A DNA stretch of 64,000 bases from Saprospiraceae bacterium. GTDB lineage: Bacteria > Bacteroidota > Bacteroidia > Chitinophagales > Saprospiraceae. The DNA lies in assembly GCA_021604865.1 (NCBI GenBank), contig BQJU01000006.1, positions 94,353 through 158,352 on the forward strand, in the 5' to 3' direction. Of this stretch, positions 35,730 to 45,045 are shown piece after piece; position 1 is the stretch's first letter; each line of letters begins with the position of its first letter. Below the pieces are notes generated by a model. It made no database searches. It saw nothing but the letters and a program-made list of their open reading frames with translations, and had not been told where the DNA came from. A program made the position numbers and the translations under genes.

Positions 35730-37223
35730 TCAACTCACATAGAACACTTCCCGGATAGGTTGTTTATTTAATCGGGCATTCGCCCAGTACGAGAAAAGGT
35801 CGTCCAACCCAAATGGGATATGTACCGATTTATCTTCCTTGAGTCCCGTTAAATATTTTTGAATATTGACCAATTCCTGTTTTTGTTCATTCAATGGCGC
35901 TAGGTAATAGCGGTTGAGGTGTGAAATCATTCTGAATTCAAATGCATCTCTGGAAAGACCATTCTTTTGAAAATATCGCTGATAAGCCCTGATGGTGGAC
36001 TCTAGTTCTTCATCCATTTCCATTTCTAGATAGGCAATCACCTGCACGATCCTGATGGCGCGCTGGATATCTTGCCGACTACTGGTTTTTTCTTTCTTCA
36101 GAATGCGATCGGCCCAGCTGATACAGAGTTTGAAATCTTCAAAAACAAATAATAAGCAAACTACATTAAAAATGAGCACCAGCTTACTGCCTTTACTGAT
36201 CCGAAATTGAGTCAGGCCTACATCTATTTTATCCAGCAACAAATCTACCCCTTCAAAGTCTCCGGAATTGATGTGATACATCAACTTATAAATAGCCACT
36301 TTTTGGAAGACAACGCCTTTATCGTGAATATTTTTAGGACTACTACTCTCCAGGGTTTGCAGTAGGTCAGGCAAATAATGATACTGTCCTTTTACACTAC
36401 AAGCATGCAGCAAATTGGAAATATCAACGATATAACGGTAAAACTCTTCATCTCTATATTTTGGATTGGCATTCCACCAATCTACAACCATATAATAATA
36501 TTTGTACACATTATCAAAATCTCCTAGCAGCTGATGATAAAGCGCCTGGCATTGAAAATAACGCCTTTGTGCTCTGCTGGAAATGGTATTGCCACGCGCC
36601 TTTTCAAGGAATTCAGCATACTTCTCACGAAGGTTTGTCTTTTCTTTTTCATCCTTGAGTTCAAACTGCCGCATCACCAGTTTTGACAAATCTTCATACA
36701 GATCAAGGTAAAGCATTTCTTCCGAAAAGGAGGTACGGATCAACCGGGATTGATTGGCCAATTGATCGATATCTTTCTCATAATATTTCTTTCTGTTTTG
36801 CCATACCAGGCTACGTTCTTCCTTATTAATTTCCAACAGTGCAAGTTGATCATCCAAATCACGGGCCAAATCACGGGCCGTTTGCAGACGATCCTGACAT
36901 TGTTCATAAAGCCCTCTTTCGTAGAGGTATTTCGAATCTAGGATCATTTCGCGAATCTGAGCAGAGATGGAGGTAGAACTGCGATAATCCCGCATAGACC
37001 GAAGAATGGCTTCGTAGAGATAAATTTTATCATGGGGAAGGCCTACCCCAAATTTTTTCTTGAGTTTTTCTTCATCATAGATATCCATATCCTTGATGGC
37101 CTGGAAAAGATCCAGATATTTGCTGCCCTTCCGGTTGGTCTTCTGCGCATCAAGTGTAAAATAGCGCTTCTCCGATTTGGACATGGCCTTTATCAGGTTA
37201 TACAGGTCAATATTACTTTTCAT
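35730..37223 (-). CDS. All-helical (TPR-like) protein conserved in Bacteroidota
   Basis: About 497 residues from MKSNIDLYNLIKAMSKSEKRYF; the frame opens 14 codons earlier but that part lacks the family start. The protein is almost entirely helical, with repeated ~35-40-residue helix pairs (for example YLYERGLYEQCQDRLQTAR, VAIYKLMYHINSGDFEGVDLLLDKI, cited in part). The N-terminal LIKxxSxSEKRYF motif is shared by a family of Bacteroidota proteins of unknown function. No signal peptide. Possibly a scaffold or RNA/protein-binding superhelix (inference). Confidence 0.82.
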   Translation of the reverse strand: MKSNIDLYNLIKAMSKSEKRYFTLDAQKTNRKGSKYLDLFQAIKDMDIYDEEKLKKKFGVGLPHDKIYLYEAILRSMRDYRSSTSISAQIREMILDSKYLYERGLYEQCQDRLQTARDLARDLDDQLALLEINKEERSLVWQNRKKYYEKDIDQLANQSRLIRTSFSEEMLYLDLYEDLSKLVMRQFELKDEKEKTNLREKYAEFLEKARGNTISSRAQRRYFQCQALYHQLLGDFDNVYKYYYMVVDWWNANPKYRDEEFYRYIVDISNLLHACSVKGQYHYLPDLLQTLESSSPKNIHDKGVVFQKVAIYKLMYHINSGDFEGVDLLLDKIDVGLTQFRISKGSKLVLIFNVVCLLFVFEDFKLCISWADRILKKEKTSSRQDIQRAIRIVQVIAYLEMEMDEELESTIRAYQRYFQKNGLSRDAFEFRMISHLNRYYLAPLNEQKQELVNIQKYLTGLKEDKSVHIPFGLDDLFSYWANARLNKQPIREVFYVS

Positions 37224-37872
37224 AAGTTTGGAACATATTGGGGCAAACAAATTATAAAAACCCAAATTCTACCAGAATAATACCGTAAAAATAAATACCG
37301 CTACCGTTCATCTATCAAACATTCACAAAGCAAAAAAAGGGCAATTTGATGGTTTTCACCCTCAAAACGTTAATAAAATCAAAAAAAACATGCTTTTTTA
37401 ATTTTTTTTACCCCCCTTAGAAACTCAATCTAATGAAAAATAAGGTAAAAGTCAAGAGACAGGTGAGTTCATAAAAAAATACTCAACAAAGCATTGATTA
37501 ACAATCATTTAAATAAAAAAACAATACTACTACAAATAGATCAAACCATCCTATTCGGAAGAAAACACACTCCGTAGAAACTCAATCTGATCGTAAAAGT
37601 TTGTTTTCCCAGGCTAGACTTTGCCCCTAAATTTGTGACTGTAATCAAAGGGTTACTTCCTGAGCACAACAAGAAAAGAAAAATAGTAGCAAGATTTCGG
37701 GAATGAGTTTTACTCATTGAAACAAAAAAATAATAATCAGGATGATCTATTCCTCTTTGTGAACTGGGTACAAAATGCTCATGCAAAGAAATGTAAAGAT
37801 AGGAATAATGATTCTCTGATTACGGTTTATTTCTCAATCTATCTGTCCTTAATTACAAGACTCACTTACATG

Positions 37873-37904
37873 TTGGGCAGTGGTATTAGGGCACTACTGT
37901 CCAA
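37873..37904 (+). terminator. Terminator-like hairpin in the gene-free region
   Basis: TTGGGCAGTGGT (37873-37884) pairs with ACTACTGTCCAA (37893-37904), 12 pairs including two G-U, with an 8-base loop, followed by CTTTTT. Good rho-independent form on the plus strand, yet there is no annotated plus-strand gene before it. Confidence 0.6.
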
Positions 37905-38430
37905 CTTTTTATCCAACAGATAGACCTCATTAAACCGGATGTTTAAGAAAAACTATGAATCACTATGGATTCACTCAATCGGGGAAACCAAAGGGTCCGC
38001 CTTCTGGTTTCCCGATTGAAACCCAAACCCAAAAGAGGTTGTCCCAAAAAACCAGCCAAATTCAACTTGGAGGCTGATCACAGACATCCAAATGAGAGCA
38101 AAACATACTCGTTCTTTGATTTGTCAAAGGACCAACATACTATGATAGAGCAATAATGTTCATGGGGCACTCGGAAGCCTTGCCATTCGCAAGGGGATGC
38201 AGCAGGGCCTCCGTCCCAGATCAACTTAGTTAGAAAACTACATCAAAGAGAAAACTACACATTTTTTTTCCCGCAAGCCGGGTCTGCTCTACGGAGCAAC
38301 TAAAGAGAAAACAAACGCGGAAATAAGGGCTCAAAAGTCATCCCAGCAGCCCACCACCGCACAAGAATAAAGGGTGTTTTATTTTCAGAAGGGCAATTGG
38401 AGATAAGTAGATAGTTGCTATTATTCCGGG

Positions 38431-38457
38431 CTGGGTGGCTGTTATACAGCCGCCCAG
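38431..38457 (+). terminator. Strong GC-rich hairpin in the gene-free region
   Basis: CTGGGTGGCTGT (38431-38442) pairs with ACAGCCGCCCAG (38446-38457), 12 pairs with one G-U and a 3-base loop, followed by TTTACTTTACCTT. A very stable structure on the plus strand, 300 bases before the next gene. Confidence 0.6.
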
Positions 38458-38754
38458 TTTACTTTACCTTCCGCATCATATCTACCCAATCCATTTCCCA
38501 GTTTCAAAACAACTACCTGAAGAACAATTTGTTATTAGCCTGGTGGGAATTACAGGTCCCAATTGCCCCTCCTTGATGTCTTTTGATGGCATTGGTGGAT
38601 TTTGAGTGACCTGAATTTTCACCGCTTTCCCCGAAAAACCGATGAAAACATTATAATACCGGGGAATTTAACTAATTTCAAGTGCCTTGACTTGCGGTTT
38701 TAAAACACAAGTCTGACCAAAACCATATTCGTTAACTAATACCGGTAAGCAACT

Positions 38755-40515
38755 ATGAAATCCCCATTCTCTAGTGGCACCTATGCCCACACCTCAACAC
38801 AAATTTCAGAAACTCCTCTTTCTAATTCTCTGCGAAAATATTTCATAAAGAATTTGCTGTTGCTACTGCTGATTACTGGCAGTAGCTTTTTATCAGCACA
38901 AAGCCTTATTGTCACCCCACCAAAAGGTGGCGTTGAGCACGGCGATTCTTCTCATTTAATTACCAGTTTGCCGGCATTGCCTGCCCCCTTAGGCATCTCC
39001 AAAAAGGTGCCGGATTATCGATACCTATACATCTATGGCGATGGCAATTTTACCAACTATTCGAAACTAGATAGCCTGTACCACGTATATCCGGCCTTTT
39101 CTCTTGCCAAAAACAACAGCTATAATCCTAGGGTATACGCAACTGCTATCTACACAGGTGGCAACCCACCCCCAAGGCTGCATGCAATCGATATTAAGGG
39201 AGTCAATGAAGGCGTCAAAGATCCCGCTATTAATCATGAGGCCATCGTTCCTATTATTGATACGATAGGAAGAGATATAAAACTTCAGCTTAATCAGGAG
39301 GTTCGCGCTGGCGATACCATGGTCGCCATTCTTTCTTTCCGCAACCCTACTACGGATACCATTACCGGGCAAGTTTACTTTTTCCACAATAGTAATATCA
39401 GGAAAGGCAAAAAAAGTGAACTGGCAGGGACCACCTTTACTTCGTCCACTAATTTCAGCAAATTCGATAACATCTTTCCCATTGTTCATTTTAATAAAAT
39501 AGCTAAGCTTGGAAGGGTCTATTCTAATTTGGCCGGAGGGCTAGGCGACAAATACAAAAAGGTATTAGTACAGGATTTCAACAACCTGGCACCTGGAGAA
39601 GAAATGCATCTTTTCATTGAGATGACTTGTGACCCTGCTATGGACGGTTTTTTTACGGGTAAAGAAATAGCTCAACTGGACTTTATGGGCATGATGACAG
39701 CTTTTACTGAATTGGACACCTTTTTAACGGATTCCCAACAAAGTTTTGCTGCGGATAATAAAGTTATTGAACTGATTGAAGGCCTGATACAAAGTAATGA
39801 AACCCCAGTCACAGTAGGCACTGCTGATGATCCGAGTACTGGTGGTAACTTCAATGATTTTGCCAGACTAATCGTTGATATAGAAACCATTCAAACCAGC
39901 CTGACAAAAGAGCACGACCCAAATGAATTGAACGTCGAAGCTTGTACTTGCACTGTGACCAACCAGCAAAAGCTGATTTTTACGGTAGATTGCGAAAATG
40001 ATGGCTATGGAAATTCTAATGACCTATTCATTTACATGGATATCCCTGAGGAAATAGATATCAATAGCATTTCAAGTACACCACTGAAATTTTTTCCTCC
40101 TGTACCCGCTGGATCCGTTAAACTTGATGTTGATGTTGCAGCCCGCCAGATCAAATGGAGTGTTCCAGGTCTGATTTTGGATGGAACGGCAGAACTGGGC
40201 TATGCGGCCCCTTCTACACAAGCGCAGATCATTTTCACTGGATTCACCCAAGCGGGTGTCAAATTGGAGGATATTCCACCAATGAATGCCTGCATTCGTT
40301 TTATCGACGACCCTACAAAACAAACCTGTACCCCAATGGATACGGTAAGCCCCATCCAAAACGGCTCCGAGACGGGCCTGCTGATGGATTGCCAATCCTG
40401 TGACTCCTCGGTTTCTCCAAGCGGTAACTTTCCGTGGTGGGCGTGGTTAATGTTGATTTTATTCCTACTCTTGTTACTGATCATTTGGGCCATTCGACGC
40501 AACAGCAATACCTGA
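38755..40515 (+). CDS. Exported single-TM protein paired with the TPR-CHAT gene
   Basis: 586 residues. A hydrophobic signal-type segment (LRKYFIKNLLLLLLITGSS, about 26-45) ends SAQ. The C-terminus has a transmembrane helix followed by basic residues (WAWLMLILFLLLLLIIWAI then RRNSNT). The bulk between them (about 50-560) is predicted beta-rich and would face the periplasm. It includes a stretch like the conserved-repeat DUF11-type domains (RAGDTMVAILSFRNPTTDTITGQVYFF, cited in part) and a Cys-containing part (ACTCTV; CQSCDSS). Family not recognised. The next gene starts 90 bases later on the same strand and has the same topology, so they probably work together at the inner membrane. Confidence 0.8.
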   Translation: MKSPFSSGTYAHTSTQISETPLSNSLRKYFIKNLLLLLLITGSSFLSAQSLIVTPPKGGVEHGDSSHLITSLPALPAPLGISKKVPDYRYLYIYGDGNFTNYSKLDSLYHVYPAFSLAKNNSYNPRVYATAIYTGGNPPPRLHAIDIKGVNEGVKDPAINHEAIVPIIDTIGRDIKLQLNQEVRAGDTMVAILSFRNPTTDTITGQVYFFHNSNIRKGKKSELAGTTFTSSTNFSKFDNIFPIVHFNKIAKLGRVYSNLAGGLGDKYKKVLVQDFNNLAPGEEMHLFIEMTCDPAMDGFFTGKEIAQLDFMGMMTAFTELDTFLTDSQQSFAADNKVIELIEGLIQSNETPVTVGTADDPSTGGNFNDFARLIVDIETIQTSLTKEHDPNELNVEACTCTVTNQQKLIFTVDCENDGYGNSNDLFIYMDIPEEIDINSISSTPLKFFPPVPAGSVKLDVDVAARQIKWSVPGLILDGTAELGYAAPSTQAQIIFTGFTQAGVKLEDIPPMNACIRFIDDPTKQTCTPMDTVSPIQNGSETGLLMDCQSCDSSVSPSGNFPWWAWLMLILFLLLLLIIWAIRRNSNT

Positions 40516-40561
40516 CAACTGATTCCAGACGGTAATTTGTGTGTTTAATTTATTTCCTTTT

Positions 40562-40584
40562 TTGACAAGTCCCCCCCTCGTCAA
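40562..40584 (+). promoter_or_regulatory. Inverted repeat upstream of the TPR-CHAT gene
   Basis: TTGAC (40562-40566) and GTCAA (40580-40584) flank a C-rich centre, 22 bases before the ATG. It could be an operator or a short leader hairpin in the 90-base gap between the two genes. Confidence 0.3.
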
Positions 40585-40605
40585 AGAACCATTTATTTCG
40601 ACGAT

Positions 40606-43512
40606 ATGAAACCAATAGCCTACTTATTAGTGACCTTCCTTTTGCTATCGGGTCATCATTTGCTTGCAAAGGATACCTTAAATATGGGCCTTATTCATCG
40701 CGAAAAAGCAGAAACCTGGCTTAAAAATAACCAACCAGATAGTGCCTTTTACCATCAAGAAAAAGCCTTGTCTTTTTTCCAGGAAGCCAATGATTTATCT
40801 GAATGGATCAATACCAGTAAGTTTATCGGCCGGATATACAGGGATCAGTTGGGCGATTACCCAGCCGCTTTAAAGGCTTTTGAAGGGGGTACCTGGAAAA
40901 AACTTTGGCGCGCTCCTGAAACGGAAGGAGAATGGGAAACACTGGCCTGGAATTATGTCAATATCTCCTATACTTATGCTCAAAGTCTGGGGAAATTTAA
41001 AATTGCCGCAGAATATTATCAGGCAGCCATTCCATTTTTTGTCAAGGCTAATCAACAGGATTCCCCCTTAGTAGGAGAATATGTGTATCGGGAGTTGGCA
41101 AACATTTATACTAGGATGGCTGATTTTGATGCCGCAGAAATATTATTGCTAAGATTTAAATCCATTAGTGAAAAGAACAAAAATTATGGTTCGGCAGCTG
41201 AAGCTTGTAGTGACCTGGGAACCACGTATTTATCAGATGGAAAACTGGAGAAAGCAATCAATATTTACCTGGAGGGACTTCAATTTCCTAACCTACAACC
41301 GGAAATTATTGGCATTTTTTCCAATAACCTGGGTAAAACCTATGTACAGCTAGGCAATTTGTTTGAAGGATCACGGTATTTAAAAAAGGCTATTCAGATT
41401 TTCCGTCAGGAAGAAGGCGAAAAATTTTCCTTTCATTTGTCTCAATCTCTTCTGGAGCTCAACAAATTGCAAAGGATCCAAAAAAATTATCCGGAAGCGT
41501 TGAATTCCCTTCGGGAAGCGGAGGGATTACTGGATTCAATATTCATCAATAGACAGCGTAGAGAATTCAGTTTGCTACAAATAGCTTACGCACAAACCTT
41601 CAAGGCAAGCGGTGCTTATACTGATGCTTACCGCCATCTGCAATTGGCTTTGCAAAGCGTACTGGAAGGATTTTCACCTGCCTTACAGGACAATCCAGCC
41701 AAAGAGCAACTGATTGGTGAAACGGTTTTGACACGAATTCTTTTTGAAAAAGCGGAATTGTTGACCCGTCGGTTTCATGAAAATGGAGACTTTTGCGACC
41801 TGGAAAATGCGCTGGTCTGCCACGACCTGCTTTTTGAAGCCGAGAAGCTACTCCGCCAGTCGTACCGGTTTGAATCTTCAAAGTTATCAAATCTGGAAGA
41901 ATCCCGTTCCCGTAGTGAACGAGCAATAGAAATAGCCCTGGAAGCATGGAAAACGTCCGGAGCGCCGCAATACAAACAAAAAGCGTTTGATTTTGCCGAA
42001 CGCAGTAAGAGCATTTTATTGCTTGAAGCCTTCCAAAAATCTAATGCTGAAGCCTTGGCCGGTATTCCAAATGAATTGCTGGTTTATGAAAAGGATTTGC
42101 AAACAAAAATTGATGAGGCCGAAAAGAAACTATTCAATGCCCGTTCCAGTGGAGCCGACCTGGAGGTGGTGCAAAGTTTGGAAAACGACCTTTTAAACCA
42201 ACGCCAGGCCTATATGAGTTGGATCAAGGATTTGGAAGCCCTTTATCCCAGCTATTACAACCTGAAGTACAACTTCAAAACCGCCACCCTAGCCGAAATA
42301 CGCAAAGAGTTATCCAAAAATGAAGCCCTAATCGAATATTTCGCTGGCGAAAAAAACTTATATACCTTTTATATTAGCAAAGATCAATTTGAGATCCTTT
42401 GCACTCCTGTTGATTTCCCACTTCAAGATTGGGTAGTATCCTTCCACCGCAATATTGAGGGATATCAACATTTGTCGGATCAGTTCCAGGCTTCCTGTGA
42501 GGAATATACCACATTGGGTCTGCAATTGTACCAAAAACTATTGCAGCCATTGGAGTCATACGGACTGGCAAAAAAACTGACCATCATACCCAGTGGAATC
42601 TTAGCTTTTCTGTCTTTTGATGCGCTGCTCACGGAAAAACCGGCTAATTCCTGCTATTTCAACGAATATCCCTATGTTATCAACCGGCACAATATCCATT
42701 ATGGTTATTCTGCCACTTTACAAAATTCATTGTACAAATCCCCAAAAAACCGTTCGGATTTTGCAGGTTTTGCGCCTGAATTTTCCGGGCTGGGTGGCTT
42801 TCAGGCTTTACGTTATAATCGCAATGCGGTGGAAGTTGCCCAATCGGTTTTGGGTGGACAGCTCTATTTGGGACCAAAGGCTACCATTGAGCAATTTAAA
42901 GCGGTAAGTGAACAATTCGGGATCTTCCACCTGGCTACTCATGCCGAAGCCAATACCGAAGCCGGCGACTTTTCTTTCATCGTTTTTGCCAATGCTCAGG
43001 GCGGTTACGATTCCCTTTTTGTGCGCGATTTGTATGGGCTTTCTTTCCAGGCGGAACTCATTGTATTGAGTGCTTGCGAAACGGCTTTAGGTACCTTATA
43101 TAATGGTGAAGGAGTGATCAGTCTGGCGCGCGGTTTTTTGCATTCTGGTGCCCGCAGTGTGCTCACTACACTCTGGAGCATTGATGATGTAGCCAACCGG
43201 AATGTCATGCAGGCATTTTATCAAAATCTACAAAAAGGAAAGTCCAAGTCTGAAGCTTTGCAACTGGCCAAACTGTCACAAATTCAGAATAGTGACCGTC
43301 GCAATGCTCATCCTGTGTATTGGGCTGGTTTTACGGCTGTAGGCAATATGGAGGCGGTGTACACTAAATCTTATTGGATGTATATGGTTTCCGTTCCCAT
43401 TATTTTATTGCTGGGATTTTTCTTTGTACGCCGCAGGAAGCAGGCACCTTTTGCTCCGGAACCTCGACAAGAATTATCTAAGCCTACTCGGAAACCGGCA
43501 GAAGTGCAATAG
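40606..43512 (+). CDS. Exported TPR-CHAT (caspase-like) protease with C-terminal membrane anchor
   Basis: 968 residues. Signal peptide (MKPIAYLLVTFLLLSGHHLLA), TPR-type helical repeats from ~25 to ~420, a helical linker, then a CHAT domain (~640-925). The CHAT catalytic pair is intact: His779 in HLATHAE and Cys824 in LSACETALG, followed by the typical GEGVISLARGFLHSGARSVLTTLW (cited in part). A C-terminal helix (YWMYMVSVPIILLLGFFFV) with RRRKQ after it anchors the protein with the TPR and CHAT parts outside the cytoplasm. CHAT domains are caspase-fold cysteine peptidases, as in separase and Craspase. An extracytoplasmic one next to a sigma/anti-sigma pair suggests signalling proteolysis (inference). 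Confidence 0.9.
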   Translation: MKPIAYLLVTFLLLSGHHLLAKDTLNMGLIHREKAETWLKNNQPDSAFYHQEKALSFFQEANDLSEWINTSKFIGRIYRDQLGDYPAALKAFEGGTWKKLWRAPETEGEWETLAWNYVNISYTYAQSLGKFKIAAEYYQAAIPFFVKANQQDSPLVGEYVYRELANIYTRMADFDAAEILLLRFKSISEKNKNYGSAAEACSDLGTTYLSDGKLEKAINIYLEGLQFPNLQPEIIGIFSNNLGKTYVQLGNLFEGSRYLKKAIQIFRQEEGEKFSFHLSQSLLELNKLQRIQKNYPEALNSLREAEGLLDSIFINRQRREFSLLQIAYAQTFKASGAYTDAYRHLQLALQSVLEGFSPALQDNPAKEQLIGETVLTRILFEKAELLTRRFHENGDFCDLENALVCHDLLFEAEKLLRQSYRFESSKLSNLEESRSRSERAIEIALEAWKTSGAPQYKQKAFDFAERSKSILLLEAFQKSNAEALAGIPNELLVYEKDLQTKIDEAEKKLFNARSSGADLEVVQSLENDLLNQRQAYMSWIKDLEALYPSYYNLKYNFKTATLAEIRKELSKNEALIEYFAGEKNLYTFYISKDQFEILCTPVDFPLQDWVVSFHRNIEGYQHLSDQFQASCEEYTTLGLQLYQKLLQPLESYGLAKKLTIIPSGILAFLSFDALLTEKPANSCYFNEYPYVINRHNIHYGYSATLQNSLYKSPKNRSDFAGFAPEFSGLGGFQALRYNRNAVEVAQSVLGGQLYLGPKATIEQFKAVSEQFGIFHLATHAEANTEAGDFSFIVFANAQGGYDSLFVRDLYGLSFQAELIVLSACETALGTLYNGEGVISLARGFLHSGARSVLTTLWSIDDVANRNVMQAFYQNLQKGKSKSEALQLAKLSQIQNSDRRNAHPVYWAGFTAVGNMEAVYTKSYWMYMVSVPIILLLGFFFVRRRKQAPFAPEPRQELSKPTRKPAEVQ

Positions 43513-43552
43513 CGTTTGTTCTATACAATTGTGCAAATAAATTTCAGCGTCA

Positions 43553-44470
43553 CTAGTTCGCCCAGCGATAAAAGATACTTTGCATTTCTTTTAGTAAATC
43601 CGTTGCCTTTTTCTGGTATTCATTGTCCGGATCGGCAGCGATGGCTTGCAGACTGGCTTTCGCTCTGGGCAAATCTTCTCCTTGAGAAATTAAGGCCAGA
43701 CTGCGTGTCCAGAGCGCATTTTGTTCGTAGTAGTTGCGGGCAGAATCTTCCAGTTCCGAATCAGTGATGGCCACCAACAAGTTATCGAAGTTGCGAATAG
43801 CTGCATTGTATTGTCCTTCGGTAAATTCCCGGTGAGCATTGGCAAACAATTGTGCAATTTGAGATTTTTCTCCGGTATTGCCACCAAGCGTTGTCCCGGT
43901 ACTGGGTTCCTGATAAAAATCAGCTACCAATGCCGATCCTGAATAGTTTTCCTGAGCGTACCAGTTGAAGCCGATACCGATCAGGAGTAACACAGAAGCG
44001 GCTGCCGCAATGCGTATAAATATAGGGCGCAAAGAGCGAATCGTAGCAGGTTTTGGTTGTTCCTTATCCCAACTTTGCAGTTTACCCGCAAAGGTTTTTT
44101 CCTGGATTCCAGAAAATCCATCCATCAAACGGCGGTGATCTGCTACTTTGGCAGCAAGATCAGCATTTTTCTCAAGGCGTACTTCCATTCTGGACAAGAG
44201 TTCCGGATGCAAATCACCAGCCACATAAGCCTCAATCCACTCTGTCTCATCAGTAGCTACCCAATCTTTATTCCAGGTGTCAATTTGAGTCTGAAAAGCA
44301 TTTTCCCTGATTTGGCTAAAGCCACTCAAAAGGTTTTGATAATCCATTACCTCTTCACGCAGCACCTCATCTCCAGCTATTTGTTGATCAAAAGCCACTT
44401 TTTCTGAAGCCTCCATGACTCCTGTCACAAAGCGTTCGATCTGTTCTAGTTTTGTGTTGTTCTCTTCCAT
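43553..44470 (-). CDS. Membrane anti-sigma-like protein with duplicated N-terminal domain and TPR C-terminus
   Basis: About 305 residues from MEENNTKLEQIERFV. Residues ~8-70 and ~77-135 are two copies of one helical module (IExFVxGxME ... D..LLSGFSQIRENAFQTQIDTW and IEAYVAGDLH ... RRLMDGFSGIQEKTFAGKLQSW, cited in part). One membrane helix follows (about 150-171, RIAAAASVLLLIGIGFNW). The periplasmic part (about 172-305) is helical with TPR-like pairs (YNAAIRNFDNLL...DSARNYYEQNALWTRSLALI). The gene lies 23 bases behind an ECF sigma gene. Expected role: hold the sigma factor at the membrane until a periplasmic signal arrives. It is convergent with the TPR-CHAT gene (40-base gap). Confidence 0.82.
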   Translation of the reverse strand: MEENNTKLEQIERFVTGVMEASEKVAFDQQIAGDEVLREEVMDYQNLLSGFSQIRENAFQTQIDTWNKDWVATDETEWIEAYVAGDLHPELLSRMEVRLEKNADLAAKVADHRRLMDGFSGIQEKTFAGKLQSWDKEQPKPATIRSLRPIFIRIAAAASVLLLIGIGFNWYAQENYSGSALVADFYQEPSTGTTLGGNTGEKSQIAQLFANAHREFTEGQYNAAIRNFDNLLVAITDSELEDSARNYYEQNALWTRSLALISQGEDLPRAKASLQAIAADPDNEYQKKATDLLKEMQSIFYRWAN

Positions 44471-44493
44471 CTGAGTTTTTCGTTTAGAGATGA

Positions 44494-45045
44494 TCAATCC
44501 TCATCCCGCATCATTGCTCTCATCTTTTGTAAACAGTCAAATTTTCTTTTCCTGGCGGCACCTTCGGAAGGAATATTCATTTCGCGGGCCACCGCTTCCA
44601 TCACATAACCTTTCAAGTAGACTAGTTCCAGTAATTGCCGGCAAGGGTTGCCAATTTTGTTCAAAAGTTTTTGTACTAAAACGGCCTGTTGTTCCCGATG
44701 GGCTCTTTCCTCTATCTCTGGTTCTACCGGTACATCCGGGATATCATCATCCCAGTTTCGTGTTTGGCCACCTTGTTTGCGATATACCAGCTTGCCAATA
44801 CCAAAAAGGTAAGTCTTTAGCTTGCTCTGCAAGGGTGGCTGGAGCTTTTTCCCTACTACATTGCGGTGAAAAATCACCATAGATTCGTGATAAATTTCAG
44901 TAGCGACCTCAGGCTCAACACCTGCATATTTCATAAAAAACAACCGAAATGAACCACGCATGTCGTCGTAAAAAGCCTTCCATTTGATTTCATCTCCTTC
45001 GCTCAAGGTGCGAAGCAATTGTTCATCATCGCGATAGTTACCCAT
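44494..45045 (-). CDS. ECF-type sigma-70 family sigma factor
   Basis: 183 residues. Region 2 is at about 10-75 (LFFMKYAGVEPEVATEIYHESMVIFHRN), region 4 at about 120-180 with the helix-turn-helix LLELVYLKGYVMEAVAREMNIPSEGAARKRKFDCLQKM (cited in part). There is no region 1.1 or 3, as expected for the ECF group. It would direct RNA polymerase to a small regulon, probably including its own operon. Cotranscribed with the anti-sigma-like gene 23 bases downstream. Confidence 0.9.
   Translation of the reverse strand: MGNYRDDEQLLRTLSEGDEIKWKAFYDDMRGSFRLFFMKYAGVEPEVATEIYHESMVIFHRNVVGKKLQPPLQSKLKTYLFGIGKLVYRKQGGQTRNWDDDIPDVPVEPEIEERAHREQQAVLVQKLLNKIGNPCRQLLELVYLKGYVMEAVAREMNIPSEGAARKRKFDCLQKMRAMMRDED

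Larger units (their letters stand above)
37224..38754. other. 1.5-kb region without protein-coding genes
   Basis: No credible coding frame: the longest open stretches (58-81 codons) have no family features. A 14-base direct repeat TAGAAACTCAATCT occurs at 37418 and 37575. Two strong plus-strand hairpins with T-rich tails (37873-37904 and 38431-38457) suggest transcripts end here. Whether an untranslated RNA is encoded cannot be told from one sequence; no tRNA, tmRNA, RNase P or SRP RNA signature was recognised. Confidence 0.6.

Noticed and set aside
37541..37786. Minus-strand frame with a signal-peptide-like start (MSKTHSRNLATIFLFLLCSGS)
   Set aside because: Only 58-81 codons, no recognisable mature domain, and the hydrophobic run is short; it may be a relic but cannot be supported as a gene.
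37965..38156. Plus-strand frame of 63 codons in the gene-free region
   Set aside because: Basic, low-complexity product without family features or promoter; probably chance.
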